From positions 1 to 64,000 of the forward strand of contig CALWUT010000006.1 in assembly GCA_944384825.1 (NCBI GenBank): DNA of 64,000 bases. The letters run 5' to 3'. Origin of the DNA: an uncultured Clostridia bacterium (GTDB lineage Bacteria; Bacillota; Clostridia; Oscillospirales; Acutalibacteraceae). The translations under genes were made by a program, and so were the position numbers. Each line of letters begins with the position of its first letter. The first letter of the stretch is position 1. This document shows, piece after piece, positions 8,826-17,706 of the stretch. The notes beneath the pieces were generated by a model, which made no database searches, was not told the origin of the DNA, and saw only the letters and a program-made list of their open reading frames with translations.

Positions 8826-10298
8826 ATGGTTATAAATTACGTTGGACTTAAAGAAATAAGCGGTTCATTGATAGTACTGGAAGGAGTGGAAAACGCTTCA
8901 TATGAAGAAGTAGTAGATATAAAGCTCGAAAATGGTACTTTTAGAAAAGGAAGAATAGTTCAAATTGAAGGGGACAAGGTAGTTATTCAGGTTTTTCAAG
9001 GTACCAGCGCTCTTTCGCTTTCAAATACACGTGTAAAACTTAAGGGTCGGCCGATGGAAATTTCTCTTTCTCCCGAAATACTAGGCAGGGTTTTTAATGG
9101 TTCAGGTGAACCAATAGATAACTTAGGAAAAATTTTCCCGCAAAAAAGAAGTAACATAAACGGAACTCCCATAAATCCTATATCACGCGTCTATCCTCAA
9201 AACTATATTAATACCGGAATATCATCTATTGACGTTTTATCAACTCTAATTAGAGGACAGAAATTACCTATCTTTTCAGGCTCCGGCATGAAACATAACG
9301 AACTTGCCGTTCAAATTGCAAGGCAAGCTAAAATTGATGAAGGGGAAAAAGGAAATTTAGCTATAGTTTTTGCAGCTATGGGTGTGAAAAACGACGTGGC
9401 AGAATATTTCAGACGGGAATTCGATAGAACAGGTGTAATTGAAAGAGTTGTTATGTACCTTAATCTTTCTAATGATCCAGTTATAGAGAGAATTCTAGCT
9501 CCCAGGTGCGCATTAACCACAGCAGAATATTTAGCTTTCGATTTAGGTATGCATGTGCTTGTTATAATGAGCGACATGACTTCCTACGCTGAAGCTTTAA
9601 GAGAATTCAGTTCCTCAAAAGGAGAAATTCCCGGAAGGAAGGGTTACCCGGGATATCTTTATTCCGATCTTGCTTCTCTTTATGAAAGAGCAGGAATTGT
9701 TAAAGGAAAGTCAGGGTCAATCACGCAGCTTCCTATTTTGACTATGCCAAATGACGATATAACTCATCCCATACCAGACCTTACCGGATATATTACAGAA
9801 GGACAAATAGTACTGGAAAGATCAATGGATAGAAAAGGTTACTATCCATCGGTTTCAATTTTACCTTCTTTATCTCGTCTTATGAAAGATGGTATAGGAG
9901 AAGGATTTACTCGTGAAGATCATCCTGAACTGGCAAATCAGCTTTTCGCAGCGTATGCTAAAGTTCAAGATTCCAGAGCTTTAGCTTCGGTTATCGGAGA
10001 AGAAGACCTTTCTTCTATTGATAAATTATATATCGAGTTTGGCAAAGCTTTTGAAAAGCAATTTATTAACCAGAGCTTTAACGAAAATCGTTCTATCGAA
10101 TTTAGTTTGGATCTTGGATGGAAACTTCTTTCAATACTTCCACGTCATGAGCTTGACAGAGTTAGCAGTAAAACACTTGATAAATTTTATATTGAAGATA
10201 AAGAAATTCTAAACCGAAAAAATAAAGATTTATTAGGGAATTCAGAAGACAACAATGATCAAGATGAAGACTCCGAAGAATTGGATGATGACAAGTAA
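8826..10298 (+). CDS. ntpB: V-type ATPase regulatory subunit B
   Basis: 490 residues, AAGGAGGTGG before the ATG. In place of a P-loop it has [12 protein letters not shown], the hallmark of the non-catalytic B subunit. [27 protein letters not shown] segments follow. The last ~30 residues form an acidic tail (many Asp and Glu) longer than in most B subunits. Confidence 0.95.
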   Translation: MVINYVGLKEISGSLIVLEGVENASYEEVVDIKLENGTFRKGRIVQIEGDKVVIQVFQGTSALSLSNTRVKLKGRPMEISLSPEILGRVFNGSGEPIDNLGKIFPQKRSNINGTPINPISRVYPQNYINTGISSIDVLSTLIRGQKLPIFSGSGMKHNELAVQIARQAKIDEGEKGNLAIVFAAMGVKNDVAEYFRREFDRTGVIERVVMYLNLSNDPVIERILAPRCALTTAEYLAFDLGMHVLVIMSDMTSYAEALREFSSSKGEIPGRKGYPGYLYSDLASLYERAGIVKGKSGSITQLPILTMPNDDITHPIPDLTGYITEGQIVLERSMDRKGYYPSVSILPSLSRLMKDGIGEGFTREDHPELANQLFAAYAKVQDSRALASVIGEEDLSSIDKLYIEFGKAFEKQFINQSFNENRSIEFSLDLGWKLLSILPRHELDRVSSKTLDKFYIEDKEILNRKNKDLLGNSEDNNDQDEDSEELDDDK

Positions 10299-10336
10299 GT
10301 AAAAAAAGTAGATAAAAATGGAAATGAGGTGTTGTA

Positions 10337-10948
10337 GTGTTTAATCAAATGGCTCCGACTAAAGGAAATTTAATGGCAGCGAAGAAATCTTATAGTCTTT
10401 CGAAGCTTGGATTTGAGCTTTTAGACAGAAAGAGAAACATACTTATTCGCGAAATGACATCTCTTATTGAAAGAGCAGAGGAAATACAAGAAAATATTGA
10501 TAAAATATATTCTAAAGCTTTTAATATGCTTCACAAAGCTAATATTGCTTTAGGTGTGTGCGAAGAGCTCTCTTTAGCTGTGCCTGTAGAATCAAGATTG
10601 GAATTATCATTTAGGAGCGTAATGGGAGTAGAAATTCCAATTGTTAATTTCACAGACAGAGAAAACATTGACATACCTTTCGGACTTTTTAATTCTAATT
10701 CGGATCTGGATAAAGCATATGTATGTTTTCGTGAGGTAAGACGTCTTACAGTTAAGCTGGCAGAAGTTGAAAGTAGTGCATACCTTTTAGCAAATGCAAT
10801 AAAGAAAACTCAAAAACGTGCTAATGCACTAAAAAATATAATGATACCTAGATTTGAAGGTATCATTCGTTCCATTACAGAAGCTTTAGAAGAAAAGGAA
10901 AGAGAAGAATTTTCAAGACTTAAAGTTATAAAAAATTCTAAAAAATAA
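10337..10948 (+). CDS. ntpD: V-type ATPase subunit D (central rotor shaft)
   Basis: 203 residues, GTG start behind GAGGTG. The N-terminus (APTKGNLMAAKKSYSLSKLGFELLDRKRNIL) is the invariant start of the D-subunit helix, and the C-terminal helix (RANALKNIMIPRFEGIIRSI) is also typical. Last gene of the operon; an AT-rich hairpin terminator follows. Confidence 0.95.
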   Translation: MFNQMAPTKGNLMAAKKSYSLSKLGFELLDRKRNILIREMTSLIERAEEIQENIDKIYSKAFNMLHKANIALGVCEELSLAVPVESRLELSFRSVMGVEIPIVNFTDRENIDIPFGLFNSNSDLDKAYVCFREVRRLTVKLAEVESSAYLLANAIKKTQKRANALKNIMIPRFEGIIRSITEALEEKEREEFSRLKVIKNSKK

Positions 10949-10966
10949 GTATAAAATTAAAAAATG

Positions 10967-10996
10967 GGTATTTTTATTAAAATATCTGTTTTTTAT
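10967..10996 (+). terminator. Terminator of the V-ATPase operon
   Basis: GGTATTTT (10967-10974) pairs with AAAATATC (10979-10986), four-base loop, one G-T pair, then TGTTTTTTATG. The stem is AT-rich and so of moderate strength. Confidence 0.55.
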
Positions 10997-11037
10997 GTTT
11001 TAAATCACAAAGTTTTTATTGAAAAACAAAAAAGTTC

Positions 11038-11066
11038 TTGACTTAAAGTAAAAATAAATTTATTAT
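11038..11066 (+). promoter_or_regulatory. Promoter of the NHLP export cassette
   Basis: TTGACT (11038-11043), 17-base spacer, TATTAT (11061-11066), about 80 bases before the first gene. The terminator just upstream makes this a separate transcription unit from the ATPase. Confidence 0.55.
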
Positions 11067-11144
11067 TTATATATAAAATAATGGCATTGTTTTTTAGTTT
11101 TTGCCTTTGTTTTTACAAAAATAATTTGAAAGAAGGTAGAAAAA

Positions 11145-11729
11145 ATGTCTGAAACTGAAGGAAGTTTATTTAGAAAAAGTACGATGGAAAGAGTTTCTTC
11201 ACCTGATCAACTCAATGAGTATATCAAGGTAACCAATCCAAGTCTTATAATTATGCTCATAGGAGTATTCAGTATTTTAGCGGCAGGAATAATTTGGATC
11301 TTTTCCGGTGTTGTTCCTAAAACTGTTGCTATTGAAGGAGTAGTAGCTACCAATTTAGATGGAAATGAAAGAGTATACTGTTATGTTCCTATCGGAACAA
11401 GTAAACGACTGTCAGAAGGCATGGAAGTACAAATTTCACCTGATTACGCTGATCGTGAACAATTCGGATATATAAACGGAAAAATACTTTCAATAGGTTC
11501 TAAGATTGTTACAACTGAGTATTTAGCCAGCAATTTTGCGGAACCTCAAGTGGTTTATCCTGTACTTACTCATGCAGCAAGTCAAGGAAATGTTGTAGAA
11601 GTAGAGCTTTCAATGGGTTCATGGTCTAATGATTCAGGAGAAGCTATAGAGGTAATGGAAGGAACTTTATGTTCTATTTCAGCAATTGTAGGCGGAACAA
11701 GGCCATATGAATTAATATTTAATAAATGA
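11145..11729 (+). CDS. NHLM-type bacteriocin-system secretion protein (HlyD-like adaptor)
   Basis: 194 residues. The N-terminus (LFRKSTMERVSSPDQLNEYIKVTNP) is the signature of the NHLM secretion-protein family. One membrane anchor follows (about 35-55), then a beta-rich extracytoplasmic region. It lacks the long coiled coil of full HlyD proteins and is a short member. Its role is to bridge the ABC exporter outward. It overlaps the next gene's earliest possible start (ATGA), so the three genes form one operon. Confidence 0.8.
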   Translation: MSETEGSLFRKSTMERVSSPDQLNEYIKVTNPSLIIMLIGVFSILAAGIIWIFSGVVPKTVAIEGVVATNLDGNERVYCYVPIGTSKRLSEGMEVQISPDYADREQFGYINGKILSIGSKIVTTEYLASNFAEPQVVYPVLTHAASQGNVVEVELSMGSWSNDSGEAIEVMEGTLCSISAIVGGTRPYELIFNK

Positions 11730-11746
11730 TCTTAGAGGTGAGTAAA

Positions 11747-13897
11747 GTGAGTAAAATATGCAAGGTGCCTGTTGTAATGCAGATGGAAGCTCTTGAATGC
11801 GGAGCTGCGTGTTTGTGCATGATAGCAGCGTACTACAAAAAGTGGATTCCGCTTACTCAGGTTCGTTCTGACTGTGGAGTTTCACGTGATGGAAGTATTG
11901 CTAAAAATATTCTAAATGCAGGACGAGCTTACGGATTTAAAGCTGCCGGATATAAGTTAGAACCTTCCAGCTTAGAATCTTTACCGCTTCCTGCGATTAT
12001 TCATTGGAATTTCAATCATTTTGTAGTACTTTGCGGCATGGATTTTTCAAAAAGTAAGATTTATATAAACGACCCTGCGAGAGGCAGAGTAACAGTTACT
12101 TTAGAGGAATTCGATCAGTCTTTTACCGGTATTGCTTTAACATTCGTACCTACAGAAGAATTTAAACCTGAAGGAAAACAAAAAAGTGTTTTGACTTTTG
12201 CAAAAAGATGCTTAAAAGGAGCTTTAAAACCATTTGTTTTAGCGACGCTTGTAAGCTCGGCGTTAGCAATTATAGGACTGCTATCTCCGATATTTGGACG
12301 AGTATTTTTAGATAATCTTTTATCAGGATCCAATCCGGAATGGTTTTATCCTTTTTTGTCAATTATGGTAGTGGTTTTGGTAGTACAAGTATTAATTGGA
12401 ATTATACAGTCTATATACTGGCTTAAAATAGAGGGAAAATTTTCTCTTACTTCAAGCGCGTCATTTATGTGGCACGTTTTAAGACTTCCTTTGGATTTCT
12501 TTTCTCAGAGATATGTAGGAGATATAGTAGCTCGCCAAGAATCTACAGCTAGCATTGCTCTTACGCTAATTAAAAAAATGGCGCCTATGCTTATAAAAAT
12601 AATATCTATGTTCCTTTATTTATTCTTTATGATTAGATGGAGCTGGGTTTTAACTTTAGTAGGAATAGGAGCTACGGTTCTTAATATGTTAATCGCCAGG
12701 TATACGTCAAATAAAATGCTTAACTATCAACGCGCCGCAGCGTCAAATCAAGGAAAAATGGTAAGCGTTACCTACACGGGATTTGAAATGATTGAAACAA
12801 TAAAATCCACGGGAGCAGAAAGCGGTTACTTCGAAAGATGGGCGGGATTCTTTTCTAAACAAAACAATGATAACGTAGCTATTTCAAGATTTACACAATA
12901 CATTGGAGCTATTCCTTCATTTGTAGATTCCGTTGCAAATTTAATACTTCTTTTTTCAGGTGTTTATTTAATTATGCATGGTCAGTTTACCATAGGTATG
13001 CTAATGGCTTTTCAGTCTTTTCTTGAAAGATTTCTTGCACCTATAAGCGACATAATAGATATATACAGTAATTTTGTAGGTATGAGATGCGAAATGGAAC
13101 GTGTAGAAGACGTACTGGATTATCCTACTGATGTTGAGGAACTTTCACCGGTAGCTAACAAGTCCTCTGAAAGAAAGTTAAAAGGTTCGGTAGAACTTGA
13201 AAATATTACATTCGGATATGGCCGTTTAAGCGCTCCGCTTCTTGAAAATTTTAGTATGTCACTTAAACCGGGATCTTGGGTTGCAATAATAGGGGGAAGC
13301 GGAAGCGGAAAATCGACAGTAGCAAAGCTTATAACAGGTCTTTACAAGCCGTGGAGCGGAAAAATCACATTTGACGGCAAAACTAAAGATGAAATAGATC
13401 CTTATAAATTTCATAGTTCAGTAGCGATTGTAGATCAAGAAAAAGTTATGTTTCATGATACCATAAAAAACAATATTAAAATGTGGGACGACTCTATAGA
13501 AGATTTTGCAGTCATGATGGCAGCTAAAGATTCAGACATACATGAAGCAATAGTAAGCAGACCCGACGGATACAATCATGTATTAAAAGAAGGCGGAAAA
13601 GACTTTTCCGGCGGTCAATGCCAAAGAATTGAAATAGCACGTGCTTTAGCTCAAGAACCGAGCGTTATAATACTTGATGAAGCAACTTCGGCACTTGATG
13701 CTAAAACTGAAGTTACTGTCATGGAAAATATTCGTCGTATAGGCTGCACATGTATAGTAATTGCTCACAGACTTTCAACTATCCGAGACTGTGATGAAAT
13801 AATAGTTTTGGATAAAGGTAAAGTGGTAGAACGCGGAAAACATGAAGAACTTATGAATAAAAACGGAAAATATCGTGAACTCGTTATAACTGAATAG
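11747..13897 (+). CDS. NHLP-family peptide exporter: C39 peptidase/permease/ATPase
   Basis: 716 residues. I chose GTG 11747, which has AGAGGTG six bases upstream, over ATG 11726. Domains: C39 leader peptidase (1-~140) with catalytic Cys18 in QMEALECGAAC, His in HWNFNHFVVL and Asp in INDPARG; six-helix ABC membrane domain (~160-440); nucleotide-binding domain with Walker A GGSGSGKST, signature FSGGQCQR and Walker B VIILDEATSALD. It should cut substrates after a double-glycine leader and export them. All catalytic residues are intact. No precursor lies beside it; GG-leader genes occur at 26484, 27026 and 49382. Confidence 0.9.
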   Translation: MSKICKVPVVMQMEALECGAACLCMIAAYYKKWIPLTQVRSDCGVSRDGSIAKNILNAGRAYGFKAAGYKLEPSSLESLPLPAIIHWNFNHFVVLCGMDFSKSKIYINDPARGRVTVTLEEFDQSFTGIALTFVPTEEFKPEGKQKSVLTFAKRCLKGALKPFVLATLVSSALAIIGLLSPIFGRVFLDNLLSGSNPEWFYPFLSIMVVVLVVQVLIGIIQSIYWLKIEGKFSLTSSASFMWHVLRLPLDFFSQRYVGDIVARQESTASIALTLIKKMAPMLIKIISMFLYLFFMIRWSWVLTLVGIGATVLNMLIARYTSNKMLNYQRAAASNQGKMVSVTYTGFEMIETIKSTGAESGYFERWAGFFSKQNNDNVAISRFTQYIGAIPSFVDSVANLILLFSGVYLIMHGQFTIGMLMAFQSFLERFLAPISDIIDIYSNFVGMRCEMERVEDVLDYPTDVEELSPVANKSSERKLKGSVELENITFGYGRLSAPLLENFSMSLKPGSWVAIIGGSGSGKSTVAKLITGLYKPWSGKITFDGKTKDEIDPYKFHSSVAIVDQEKVMFHDTIKNNIKMWDDSIEDFAVMMAAKDSDIHEAIVSRPDGYNHVLKEGGKDFSGGQCQRIEIARALAQEPSVIILDEATSALDAKTEVTVMENIRRIGCTCIVIAHRLSTIRDCDEIIVLDKGKVVERGKHEELMNKNGKYRELVITE

Positions 13898-13916
13898 TTA
13901 GAGGGTGGAAAATTAA

Positions 13917-16082
13917 ATGAATAAGGATTTTTTAGAAAGTCAGATTGAACAAAGACGTAAAAGCGACGAAAGAGTGTTTCAAGGTGCTTTTTCTGATTTA
14001 CTTTCAATAATAGGCGTAAATACTTTTAAAGCTGCTAAACAAGCAACAGGAGCAGCAGCTGAAATTCTTAAATATTTAGGTAAAGAGATTCCGGAAGTTC
14101 CAGAAAGTATAACTAACTTAGATTCGCAGCTTGAATATATGTTAAGACCATCTAATACTATGAGAAGAAGAGTAGAACTTAAAGGAGAATGGTGGAAAGA
14201 TGCTACCGGATGTTTTCTGGGGGGAACTAAAGACGGAGATATTGTTGCAATTCTTCCTGATAAGTGGTCTGGATATACCTATACTACTCCTGAAGGAGAA
14301 AGAATAAAAATTAATCAGGAAACTGCAAAGAATTTAAAAGTGGATGCATTTTATTTTTATAAATCTTTTCCTTTAACTTCGCTTAAAATAAAAGACTTAA
14401 TTAAATTTATGATTTCGAATATTTCAAGGGTCGACGTTATTTTTATTTTGGCAATGGTGCTAATACTTCAATTATTAGGAATGCTTACCCCACTTACAAC
14501 AAATATAATATATAATATATTAATACCTTCAGGTTCTGATTCTTTAATTTTTCCAGTAGCGTTTTTTGTGCTTGGCATAACAGTAGGTAAAACTTTAGTT
14601 GGAATTACAAAAAGCATAGTAATGAGCAGGTTTCAAAGCAGACTAACGCTTTCAGTAAACAGTGCAATAATGATAAGACTTTTCAGTTTACCTACGGGCT
14701 TTTTTAAAAATTATACTTCAGGTGAACTTGCCAGTCGCATGGGATATATAGCGACGTTATGTCAAATGATTGTAAGTGCCGTCGTTTCCACGGGATTAAC
14801 TGCTTCATTTTCTTTAGGTTATCTTTTCCAAATGTATCAATATGCTCCGACTTTGGTTGTACCCGGAATGTTAATTGTGTTAGTAACTATTATCTATTCA
14901 GTGCTAATTACGTTTTATCGCCAGAAAATTAACAAAAAGAGACTGGATGTATCTCCAAAACTTCAATCGCTAGTTTATGCTCTGTTTGGAGGTATTCAAA
15001 AAATAAAAGTTACTGGAGCCGAAAAAAGAGCTTTTGCCAAATGGGCGGAAAAATATTCAGAAGTTGAAAAACTGACTTATTCTCCACCATTTCTTTTAAA
15101 GATAAGCAGCGTAATAAGCTTAATAATTTCTTCATTGGGGACTATAGTTCTTTATTACTTCGCAGTTAAGACAGGAGTAGAAAGAGGAAATTATTTGGCA
15201 TTTAGTTCTGCATTTGGAGCTGTAAGCGGAGCGATAATGTCACTTAGCGACGTTGCACTTCAATTTGCGAATTTAGGACCTATATTAGATATGATCAGAC
15301 CGGTTATGCAGGAAAAACCGGAAAGCAGCGAAGGAAGGAAAATACCTATTTCGCTCTCCGGAAATATAGAGGTTTCCAATGTTACATTTAGATATACTCC
15401 TGAAGGACCAGCAATTTTAAATAACTTAAGTTTGTCAATAAAAAAAGGTGAATATCTTGCAATAGTGGGTAAAACAGGGTGCGGGAAATCTACCCTAATA
15501 CGTCTTTTGTTAGGATTTGAAAAGCCGGAGAAAGGTTCTATTTTTTACGGAGGAAGAGATCTTTCTAACTTAGATTTAAGAAGTGTGAGGCAGAAAATCG
15601 GAGTTGTCATGCAAAACGGATCTTTATTTCCTGGAGATATTTTTTCAAATATAATAGTCACTTCGCCTTGGAAAACTATGGAAGATGCGTGGGAAGCCGC
15701 AAGAATTGCGGGAATTGAAGAAGATATTAAAGCTATGCCGATGGGAATGCATACAATGATTTCAGAAGGAGCAGGAGGTATATCTGGCGGGCAAAAGCAA
15801 AGACTTATGATTGCACGCGCCGTTATAGCAAAGCCGCAAATATTGATTTTCGATGAAGCAACCTCAGCTCTTGATAATATTACTCAAAACCATGTAGCAA
15901 AAAGTATTTCTTCTTTCAACAGTACAAGAATAGTTGTTGCTCACAGACTTTCAACTATAAAGAACTGCGATAGAATAATAGTGCTTGATAAAGGTAAAGT
16001 AGCGGAAGAGGGAATTTATGAAGAGCTTATGGAGAAAAAAGGGCAATTTTATGATTTAGCAATTCGTCAGATAGCGCAGTAA
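13917..16082 (+). CDS. NHLP-family peptide exporter: second permease/ATPase subunit
   Basis: 721 residues, GAGGGTGG before the ATG. The N-terminal ~150 residues are a non-peptidase domain typical of the second NHLP transporter subunit. A six-helix membrane domain follows, then an ATPase domain with Walker A GKTGCGKST, signature ISGGQKQR and Walker B ILIFDEATSALD. It is expected to form a heterodimer with the preceding C39 subunit. Shorter than many homologues, which reach about 900-1000 residues, but it looks intact. Confidence 0.85.
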   Translation: MNKDFLESQIEQRRKSDERVFQGAFSDLLSIIGVNTFKAAKQATGAAAEILKYLGKEIPEVPESITNLDSQLEYMLRPSNTMRRRVELKGEWWKDATGCFLGGTKDGDIVAILPDKWSGYTYTTPEGERIKINQETAKNLKVDAFYFYKSFPLTSLKIKDLIKFMISNISRVDVIFILAMVLILQLLGMLTPLTTNIIYNILIPSGSDSLIFPVAFFVLGITVGKTLVGITKSIVMSRFQSRLTLSVNSAIMIRLFSLPTGFFKNYTSGELASRMGYIATLCQMIVSAVVSTGLTASFSLGYLFQMYQYAPTLVVPGMLIVLVTIIYSVLITFYRQKINKKRLDVSPKLQSLVYALFGGIQKIKVTGAEKRAFAKWAEKYSEVEKLTYSPPFLLKISSVISLIISSLGTIVLYYFAVKTGVERGNYLAFSSAFGAVSGAIMSLSDVALQFANLGPILDMIRPVMQEKPESSEGRKIPISLSGNIEVSNVTFRYTPEGPAILNNLSLSIKKGEYLAIVGKTGCGKSTLIRLLLGFEKPEKGSIFYGGRDLSNLDLRSVRQKIGVVMQNGSLFPGDIFSNIIVTSPWKTMEDAWEAARIAGIEEDIKAMPMGMHTMISEGAGGISGGQKQRLMIARAVIAKPQILIFDEATSALDNITQNHVAKSISSFNSTRIVVAHRLSTIKNCDRIIVLDKGKVAEEGIYEELMEKKGQFYDLAIRQIAQ

Positions 16083-16113
16083 GAAAAAATTTAATTTATA
16101 TAAACAAAATTTT

Positions 16114-16140
16114 ACCCCGCAGTTTTGCGGGGTATTATTT
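16114..16140. terminator. Strong bidirectional terminator
   Basis: TACCCCGC (16114-16121) pairs with GCGGGGTA (16128-16135), loop AGTTTT. T-rich bases follow on the plus side (TTATTT) and on the minus side (AAAATTTT). It separates the export cassette from the convergent small peptide gene. Confidence 0.8.
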
Positions 16141-16158
16141 AGGAAATTTTTAGAGTTA

Positions 16159-16296
16159 TCAGCCGCCACAACCGCAGCCACAGTTATTTCCGCAGCCGCA
16201 GCAATTATCGTCATTGCCACCACAGCAGCAACAAAGAACTAATATTAAGATGATGATGAAACAGCAGTTATTACCGCCAAAAAAATTATTACACAT
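16159..16296 (-). CDS. Small Cys/Gly-rich membrane peptide
   Basis: 45 residues with a near-perfect ribosome site (AAAGGAGG, 8 bases before the ATG). Layout: a short MCNNFFGGNNCC head, one hydrophobic segment (FIIILILVL, about 13-21), a CCCC run at 22-25, then a Gly/Asn/Cys tail ending CGCGCGG. 14 of 45 residues are Cys and 11 are Gly. It has no double-glycine leader of the usual kind, so it is not an obvious exporter substrate. It loosely resembles short Gly-rich coat-type peptides of spore formers and could bind metal. It sits convergent to the export cassette. The reading frame is compositionally far from the surrounding AT-rich DNA, which supports it being real. Confidence 0.65.
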   Translation of the reverse strand: MCNNFFGGNNCCFIIILILVLCCCCGGNDDNCCGCGNNCGCGCGG

Positions 16297-16598
16297 ATTC
16301 GGATTCCTCCTTTTGATATTTACATTATCATACTATTTCATTTGCACTTATTTGGTTACACTCAAAAAATAATTTTTTATCTTTAATATAAAGTCTATAA
16401 TTACATACTAAATTTAAATCATTTAGCTAATTAAATAATATAATAAATCTAGAAACGAATCTTATATGTGTTACTAAATAGTAAGCCGGAGTATAAAATT
16501 AAAAATATTCAGGAGACTTATAAGGCGTAAAAGAGTATATTTTTAAACTTAGCTGATAATCTTCCTTTATGGAAGCTTTATATATATTAAAACTATGG
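16297..16598. other. Intergenic region between divergent genes
   Basis: AT-rich, no further gene seen. A small inverted repeat CTTCC (16561-16565) / GGAAG (16571-16575) lies just before the trpS promoter and so outside its transcript. Confidence 0.5.
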
Positions 16599-16604
16599 TA
16601 TAAT
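16576..16604 (+). promoter_or_regulatory. Extended -10 promoter of trpS
   Basis: TGGTATAAT, with TATAAT at 16599-16604. The -35 region (CTTTAT, 16576-16581) is poor, as is common with an extended -10. Confidence 0.55.
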
Positions 16605-16640
16605 ACTGAAAAAGAGAATTATCAAAGGAGAGATAAATAA

Positions 16641-17636
16641 ATGAATAAGGAATTAAAAACCATTTTTAGTGCAGTTCAGCCAAGCGGATTTTTGACGCTC
16701 GGGAATTATTTGGGAGCAATAAAAAATTGGATAGGTTTTCAGGAAAATTTTAAATGTATATTTTCACTTGCCGATCTTCATACAATTACGGTACTTCAAA
16801 ATCCTAAGGAGCTTAAAAGTCGTACAAAAGAGCTTTATGCTTTATTCTTATCATGCGGAATAGATCCAAAGAAGAGTATATTCTTTATACAAAGTCAAGT
16901 GCATACCCACGCAGAATTAAGTTGGATTTTAAGCTGCTTTACTTCTTTCGGAGAACTTTCTCGCATGACTCAATTTAAAGATAAGTCTCAAAAGCACGCT
17001 AATAATATAAACGCAGGTTTATTTGGTTATCCTACCCTTATGGCAGCAGATATACTTTTATATAATACGGATATAGTACCCGTTGGAGCAGATCAGAAGC
17101 AACACATTGAAATTACCAGAGATATTGCCAAACGCTTTAATGGAATATATGGAGAAGTGTTTAAAATTCCGGAAGAATTTATACCTAAAATAGGAGCAAG
17201 GATAATGTCTTTGCAGGAACCGGAGAAAAAGATGTCAAAATCCGATGCAAATCCTTCTTCTTATATAGCTTTGTTGGATTCTCCGGAGACAATAATAAAG
17301 AAATTTAAAAAAGCTGTTACAGATTCCGAAAACGAAGTAAAATTTACCGGAGAACAAACCGGAATTAATAACTTAATAAATATTTACAGTTCAGTCACCG
17401 GAAAAACTACAGCTCAAATTGAAACGGAGTTTGAAGGAGTCGGGTATGGAAAGTTTAAAATGTCTGTAGCGCAGGCCGTCATAGAACATTTAAAGCCAAT
17501 ACAAGAAAAATTCAGTTACTATATAAGTAATGAAGACTATATAAAAGCATGTTATGAAGAAGCGAAAGAGCAGGCGTTAATTATTTCTGAGAGAACACTT
17601 AAGAAAGTAAAAGAAAAAATAGGATTTGTAAGTTAA
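16641..17636 (+). CDS. trpS: Tryptophanyl-tRNA synthetase
   Basis: 331 residues, a class I synthetase charging tRNA-Trp. The HIGH-like region reads FSAVQPSGFLTLGNYLGA, and the second signature is KMSKS (EKKMSKSDANPSS). ADILLYNTDIVPVGADQKQH is the usual Trp/ATP-site stretch. AAAGGAG lies upstream, and the length is that of bacterial TrpRS. Confidence 0.97.
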   Translation: MNKELKTIFSAVQPSGFLTLGNYLGAIKNWIGFQENFKCIFSLADLHTITVLQNPKELKSRTKELYALFLSCGIDPKKSIFFIQSQVHTHAELSWILSCFTSFGELSRMTQFKDKSQKHANNINAGLFGYPTLMAADILLYNTDIVPVGADQKQHIEITRDIAKRFNGIYGEVFKIPEEFIPKIGARIMSLQEPEKKMSKSDANPSSYIALLDSPETIIKKFKKAVTDSENEVKFTGEQTGINNLINIYSSVTGKTTAQIETEFEGVGYGKFKMSVAQAVIEHLKPIQEKFSYYISNEDYIKACYEEAKEQALIISERTLKKVKEKIGFVS

Positions 17637-17706
17637 AAAAATAAATTCAGAAAATTTTTGATACTCCACACCTTTCAATTAAATTTTAGAAAGGAAGAAA
17701 AAATAA

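Noticed and set aside
16561..16598. Possible T-box or attenuator before trpS
   Set aside because: The inverted repeat lies upstream of the promoter -10, so it is outside the transcript, and no T-box core sequence is seen.
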